The notes beneath the pieces are model-generated. The model worked only from the letters and a program-made list of their open reading frames with translations. It had not been told where the DNA came from and made no database searches. DNA of 64,000 nucleotides from Tetranychus cinnabarinus. Its lineage: Eukaryota; Arthropoda; Arachnida; Trombidiformes; Tetranychidae. Location: positions 1,488,001 to 1,552,000 of the forward strand of contig WHVY01000003.1 in NCBI GenBank assembly GCA_022266195.1, read 5' to 3'. Below, piece by piece: positions 59,824 through 64,000 of the stretch. The position numbers and the translations under genes were made by a program. Position 1 is the stretch's first letter; every line of letters begins with the position of its first letter.

Positions 59824-60843
59824 TCAAGATTCTTTCAATTCTTGTACTTCTCTCAACAAGTTTCTGCACTTGCTTATCAGGATTTCAACAGATTCATTGA
59901 ATATTGATTCAGATGATAGTATGCCAGTCGATTCGATGTAGAAAATGAAATGGTTTTTCTTTAGGCCCATCTTGATTGCATCTTCAAATTTTTTGTACAT
60001 ATAATAATTTCTGCTCAATGAATCATCGCGCGCATTGGCGACAACAGCGGTTTCTTTACCAGATCTATCTTTTTTAACTTCAATGACTCCTTTAGAGAAA
60101 CAAGACTGAAGTAATTTAGCATCTTCTCCATGGATTGGTCTTGTTATTTCAATTGCCGGATGTAATCTATAATAAACTGTAGCAACAGGTGAGAATTTGG
60201 CGTGATCTCGTCCGATTCCCTTAACACAATGTAGCTTTAAATCCAATGCTTGTCCTGGGGATATTTTTGCAATTAGAATATCATCGTTAACAGGTTTAAT
60301 AGTCTCCTTTATGAAAGAGGATTGATTTCCTAAAGGCACCCATTTGATACTTTTAGAGTAAACATTTCTGTTCAGATATAAATCAGTAACGCCAGTTTCT
60401 TTAGATGCCTCTGGATTTTTGACACACTTAATCTTTAAAGACAATTCGATAGTGTCTTGAGGAGTACCTTCCATATCATTTTCATCACGATATTCAAATA
60501 ATCGAGGATCCGCTTTAATTGGAATCAGGCCTAATCTGTGGGCTAAAAAGTCATCTTGGAAAATGGTTGTATTTTCTCCAATGAAAACCTTTTCAATGGC
60601 CATTGTGGGAATTTCAGACATAATGATACGTCTAAATGCGTTCACTATAGGAGCATCAATATTTAAAAATTCAATTTCCATAAGATTTTCATCATTTTTA
60701 ACGATGGTTATATCCAAATCTCTTTCAAATATTTCAATAGTCCATTGTTCATCGTCATCGCATTCACTAGTATCGTTGTTCTCAATATGTGATTTAAAAA
60801 GAGTGGCAGTGTATCTGCCGTCGTTAAGATTCACATGGGTCAT
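59824..60843 (-). CDS. POLR1C: RNA polymerase I and III subunit RPAC1
   Basis: One exon, 339 aa (human RPAC1 is 346 aa). It has the alpha-like dimerisation motif EIEFLNIDAPIVNAFRRIIM, then SEIPTMAIEKVFIGENTT, AHRLGLIPIKADPRLF and KLHCVKGIGRDHAKFSPVAT, all characteristic of RPAC1/Rpc40. The C-terminal alpha-like dimerisation part ends FIFYIESTGILSSESIFNES. It should pair with RPAC2 to nucleate assembly of RNA polymerases I and III. I chose the ATG at 60841-60843. The frame is open slightly further upstream but has no other ATG. Confidence 0.96.
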   Translation of the reverse strand: MTHVNLNDGRYTATLFKSHIENNDTSECDDDEQWTIEIFERDLDITIVKNDENLMEIEFLNIDAPIVNAFRRIIMSEIPTMAIEKVFIGENTTIFQDDFLAHRLGLIPIKADPRLFEYRDENDMEGTPQDTIELSLKIKCVKNPEASKETGVTDLYLNRNVYSKSIKWVPLGNQSSFIKETIKPVNDDILIAKISPGQALDLKLHCVKGIGRDHAKFSPVATVYYRLHPAIEITRPIHGEDAKLLQSCFSKGVIEVKKDRSGKETAVVANARDDSLSRNYYMYKKFEDAIKMGLKKNHFIFYIESTGILSSESIFNESVEILISKCRNLLREVQELKES

Positions 60844-61499
60844 AATGAAAAGGGTCAAAGTGTTAAATTGAGTTGAACTAAGGAAAAAAAGTCACAAAAT
60901 TAATAGACTAATTAGGAAAACAACATATGTTTACAGTCAAAAAGCATGTTTACCATATGTTTATTTTGGCAGAATGTTCGTGTTAGGGGCGGAGTATGAA
61001 AATACGTAAAAGAAAAAGCGGTTTTTTCAAATTCGTCCGAAGAATGAAAATTTGCTTGTTGATTTAATTAATTCATTTTAAACTGAAATACTTAATTTTT
61101 CTGACGTTTTTATCATATTTCAATCAAGGAAAGTTGATTATTTCAATTTACATGATCATGGGATCAAAACTGCAAACTAAATACTCATCTAAACGAAACT
61201 TGTCTCAAACTTTAACTCATTTTTCCCAATGGTAATGGTTGACCAGATCAATTTATTAATATCAAATGTTGCTTTATCATCTAATTTTGTAATTTCAATA
61301 CACTTTTAGTTCAATATCTAACTCAGAAAGGGTTGATTGAATATTTTTCAAGCTTTATGCCCTTTATGCCTTTTTGGAGATAAAAAAACATCAAGCTAGG
61401 TTTTGGATTGCATCAACTGTTAAGTTCACCTCCAAGAGCTAACTGGTAAAGCTGTGAAAAAAATCTTTCTAATATTGTAACAGTTTACCGGTAACTCTG
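60844..61499. other. Divergent spacer, RPAC1 / small membrane protein
   Basis: 656 nt between two divergent starts, likely holding both promoters. I see no TATA box I would defend and no other gene. Confidence 0.4.
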
Positions 61500-61988
61500 A
61501 TGTCTCCAATTATTTTCAAATTAGTTAATCAATCACGTTTTCAACATCTTAGTAAAAGTGTCAATCCTCAGGTATATGGTTGGACTAGATGTTTATTAAG
61601 TAGACAATATTTTCACGTCCAAAGGCAACACAATCTTTTAGGGAAACAGCTCAAGTGTGCATGTTATTCCAGCGTGGGACAAGGAGGTGGTAGATTTAAC
61701 AACCCATTACTCAATAAAATTGAAAGACTTTTGGACCGTTTAAAAGCTCGTTGGTTATATTTTCGTTATGAGGGTTCCTTTGGTCCACCAGAAAGTGTTA
61801 GTGTCAAACAAAAGCGAAAACTGAGGGCTCTCTCTCTCTCTTTGGGTTTCATTCTGCTTGTCGTTTATGCTATAGGAAGAAATTTCAACCCTCACGCAAA
61901 ATATCCAGTGTTTTTGGGAGTCAAGCTTTGGCCTGATAATATTGAAGAGTATCGAGATATTTTGGATGCTACATCGAGTAAAAGGTAG
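61500..61988 (+). CDS. Small single-pass, probably mitochondrial, membrane protein
   Basis: One exon, 162 aa, ATG to TAG. The first 55-60 residues are rich in Arg, Gln, Ser and His with few acids, like a mitochondrial targeting sequence. A basic segment follows, then one hydrophobic helix at about 109-125 (ALSLSLGFILLVVYAIG), and a short tail with WPDNIEEYRDIL. The codons for SLSLSL are a CT repeat. I do not recognise the family. It could be a small respiratory-chain assembly or accessory protein. Confidence 0.6.
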   Translation: MSPIIFKLVNQSRFQHLSKSVNPQVYGWTRCLLSRQYFHVQRQHNLLGKQLKCACYSSVGQGGGRFNNPLLNKIERLLDRLKARWLYFRYEGSFGPPESVSVKQKRKLRALSLSLGFILLVVYAIGRNFNPHAKYPVFLGVKLWPDNIEEYRDILDATSSKR

Positions 61989-62829
61989 ATAGATTTCGAT
62001 GAATAAATGTGTAGCCTCTTTAAAAATTGAACTTTCTTTTTGATTTCTATCCTATCTTTCCTCTCTCTCTCTCTCTCTTTCATCTCTCTAACCCAGTTTT
62101 TCCTTATGCGTCTTTATTTGTCTATTAAACTTGCTTACAGTCAAGCTTTCCCTATTAATTTTCCTTCTTCCTCATCTGTTATCCCTCTCTTTCTCATCAT
62201 CTTTCACCTTTCTCTACATTACTATCATCATCACCAGAAGCATCATCATAACACTAAACCAGCTTCATTCCTTTACTATAAGCTTTAACTCCATTCTTAA
62301 CCATTCTACCCTGATGTAACTAAGTCAGCAGTGACTTGGAAACACTATCAATATATTTTATGTAACAAAAAAAGCCTCATCAAGCAATTGTGGTTGTGAA
62401 TTATCTCCTCTTTGACTTTTATCATTGCTCTTTATCTTGCCTTTTCACATACCGTTTCTATCGTGTTATCACCCCACTACCCTTTAAGAACCATCTTGAT
62501 CAAAAATCATATTCCTTGTTTTAATAGTCTATCTTTTTCTTTTTTTCAAAAGACCACCGCGTTCACCATCACCATCAACCAAAACAACAACAACATAAAA
62601 GCAGCTCGACCAGATACCTACAATAATGATTGTCAGCGTTTTATTTTAAAATTTATTTCTTATTCTTGTAGTAGATGTTTTTGTAGCTAATCTGCTGTCT
62701 ATGATTAATTAAAGTTACAAGGTTGTGCCATTAAAAGATATATATAAATAATTATATATATTTTCTGTTTTGGGTAACCCTAAGTTTTATATAACATAAG
62801 TTTAATATAACCTACAATTGATAACAAAC
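61989..62829. other. Spacer with CT repeat, promoter of the citrate carrier
   Basis: A (CT)n microsatellite lies at about 62060-62080. TATA-rich sequence (GATATATATAAATAATTATA) is at 62739-62758, about 75-90 nt upstream of the next ATG. The open frames in this stretch are low-complexity and not convincing. Confidence 0.45.
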
Positions 62830-63610
62830 ATGGTTCAAACAACGGTTTCTCCAGCTTCTTCTGCCACATCTCAACCTCGTCCCAAAGCAGCCATTAAGGG
62901 TATCGTAGCAGGTAAGCATGATTAAATTACCAATTCAAATGGTTATCGCCATCATCAGTATTTATAATACTTGCACCTTGAAGATTCTTGATAATTTACC
63001 TCATTATTTTCATGGTCAATGATTCATCTATTTTATACTAAATTGTGTTTCTCATATAAATTTTTCTTCTTATCATCTTTTCTCGTTTCAAGGTGGAATC
63101 ACTGGAGCCATTGAGATTTGTATTACATTTCCAACTGAGTATGTTAAAACTCAATTACAGCTTGATGAAAGATCAGCTAAACCCAGATACAATGGAATTG
63201 TCGATGTAGTCCGTCAAACGGTCCGAAGTCATGGTGTTCCTGGTTTATATCGTGGTTTATCAGTTTTACTTTATGGTAGTATACCAAAATCAGCTGTCAG
63301 GTTAGTAATCATGGATTGCCATCATAAACTGAATGAAACTAATTTTGATTGCCCTTATCTGATAGGTTCGGAGCCTTTGAAGAGCTTAAGAAGAGAAATG
63401 TTGATTCTAAAGGAAATCTTGGTGTATCTCAAAGACTCTTATGTGGTCTTGGTGCTGGTGTTTGTGAAGCTATACTTGCTGTTACCCCCATGGAAACAGT
63501 TAAAGTCAAATTCATTAATGATCAACAGAGTCTTAAGCCTAAATACAAAGGTTTCTTCCATGGAGTTGGATGCATTGTTAAAGAAGAAGGCATAAAAGGA
63601 ACTTATCAAG
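62830..63610 (+). CDS. SLC25A1: Mitochondrial citrate (tricarboxylate) carrier, 5' part
   Basis: Exons are 62830-62911, 63093-63300 and 63366-63610, in phase (178 complete codons). The gene continues past the right edge. The N-terminus is Ser/Thr/Pro-rich. Carrier repeat 1 has IKGIVAGGITGAIEICITFPTEYVKTQLQL (helix, then the PxExxK signature PTEYVK), then YNGIVDVVRQTVRSHGVPGLYRGL. Repeat 2 starts RLLCGLGAGVCEAILAVTPM and has the signature PMETVK. These match SLC25A1, which exports citrate from mitochondria for lipid synthesis. The remaining repeat(s) must lie downstream. Confidence 0.9.
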
Positions 63611-64000
63611 GTAAAAACCTTGATTTGCTTTATAAGACCAATTACCCCTTTTAGTTGCTGCAACTATGTAATAATGCTTGAAAAATGGTGGCCCTTGATT
63701 TAAAATATAAGTTATTGTAGGCTATATTTGTAAGTTAAGTTATTCTTCACTTGGCTTGGATTTTTTTAAAGTACATTTAACTATTTCTTAGAAAAACAAT
63801 ATTTTTGTAAGCCCTCTTTAGCCAGTTGTAAACAAAAAAAACTTGTCAGCTATTCAAATTTACATATTTCTCTCTTAATGTACCTAATAACCTTTTCTCT
63901 TTTCTCACATTTACTCAATTTTCTTTCTATTCGATTTACACTATTTTTTCTGAAGCTCACGAACTTATCTGCACTACGCATACACATGAAGAATTTTTCC
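63611..64000 (+). other. Intron of the citrate carrier (to window edge)
   Basis: This begins with a GTAAAA donor at 63611. No acceptor with a continuing carrier frame is evident before the right edge. Confidence 0.6.

Noticed and set aside
61829..62080. CT repeats as a possible regulatory GAGA site
   Set aside because: One run lies within codons for Ser-Leu repeats and the other is a simple microsatellite in a spacer. Nothing else points to regulation.
1..64000. tRNA, rRNA and CRISPR-type arrays
   Set aside because: I looked for T-loop GTTCGAATC-type motifs with matching stems and for regular short direct repeats, and found none I could support by eye.

Overview
The window is eukaryotic, nuclear and AT-rich. 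Its genes have short GT-AG introns (often 60-120 nt), and several arthropod-specific families appear: innexins, a Mesh homologue, an Expansion/Rebuff-type MH2 protein and cys-loop channels. The compact genes, short introns and divergent sequences suit a chelicerate, most likely a mite such as a spider mite. The species is an inference; no marker here fixes it.

Layout, left to right. 1-5089: no gene I can support. 5090-6784: a small basic protein (-) head-to-head with a PAPS sulfotransferase carrying a membrane anchor (+). 7158-9272: a large intronless orphan (-). 9908-20089: a six-exon MH2-domain gene resembling insect Expansion/Rebuff (-), with three introns of 2.6-2.8 kb. 21105-26941: a 14-exon Mesh-like septate-junction protein (+), divergent from the MH2 gene. 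27539-29631: RFC1 clamp-loader large subunit (-), apparently lacking the N-terminal BRCT half. 29946-32590: XPF/ERCC4 nuclease (+), divergent from RFC1 over about 0.3 kb. 32975-34614 and 37231-38827: two tandem cys-loop receptor subunits, separated by a long inverted repeat. 39904-about 41559: a bHLH factor. 42164-43247: a 1.08 kb near-palindromic element. 43706-46715: CLOCK (bHLH-PAS) (-). 48147-48389: a small TIR hairpin. 48856-50133: a secreted NtA plus Kazal protein resembling the agrin N-terminus (-). 51151-52281 and 53477-54607: two tandem intronless innexins. 55418-57166: an unrecognised secreted Ser/Lys/Arg-rich protein. 57946-59294: a type II membrane glycosyltransferase-like protein (-). 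59824-60843: RPAC1/POLR1C (-). 61500-61988: a small membrane protein. 62830 to the right edge: the 5' part of a mitochondrial citrate carrier (SLC25A1).

Several genes share themes. Expansion-like and Mesh-like are both epithelial tube or barrier genes and are arranged head-to-head. RFC1 and XPF are both DNA replication/repair genes sharing a divergent promoter. CLOCK is a core circadian factor. The two tandem pairs (channels, innexins) look like recent local duplications in which the copies have diverged in functionally important positions.

I rebuilt multi-exon models by hand from splice sites, frame and family similarity. Every model given keeps reading phase across all junctions.
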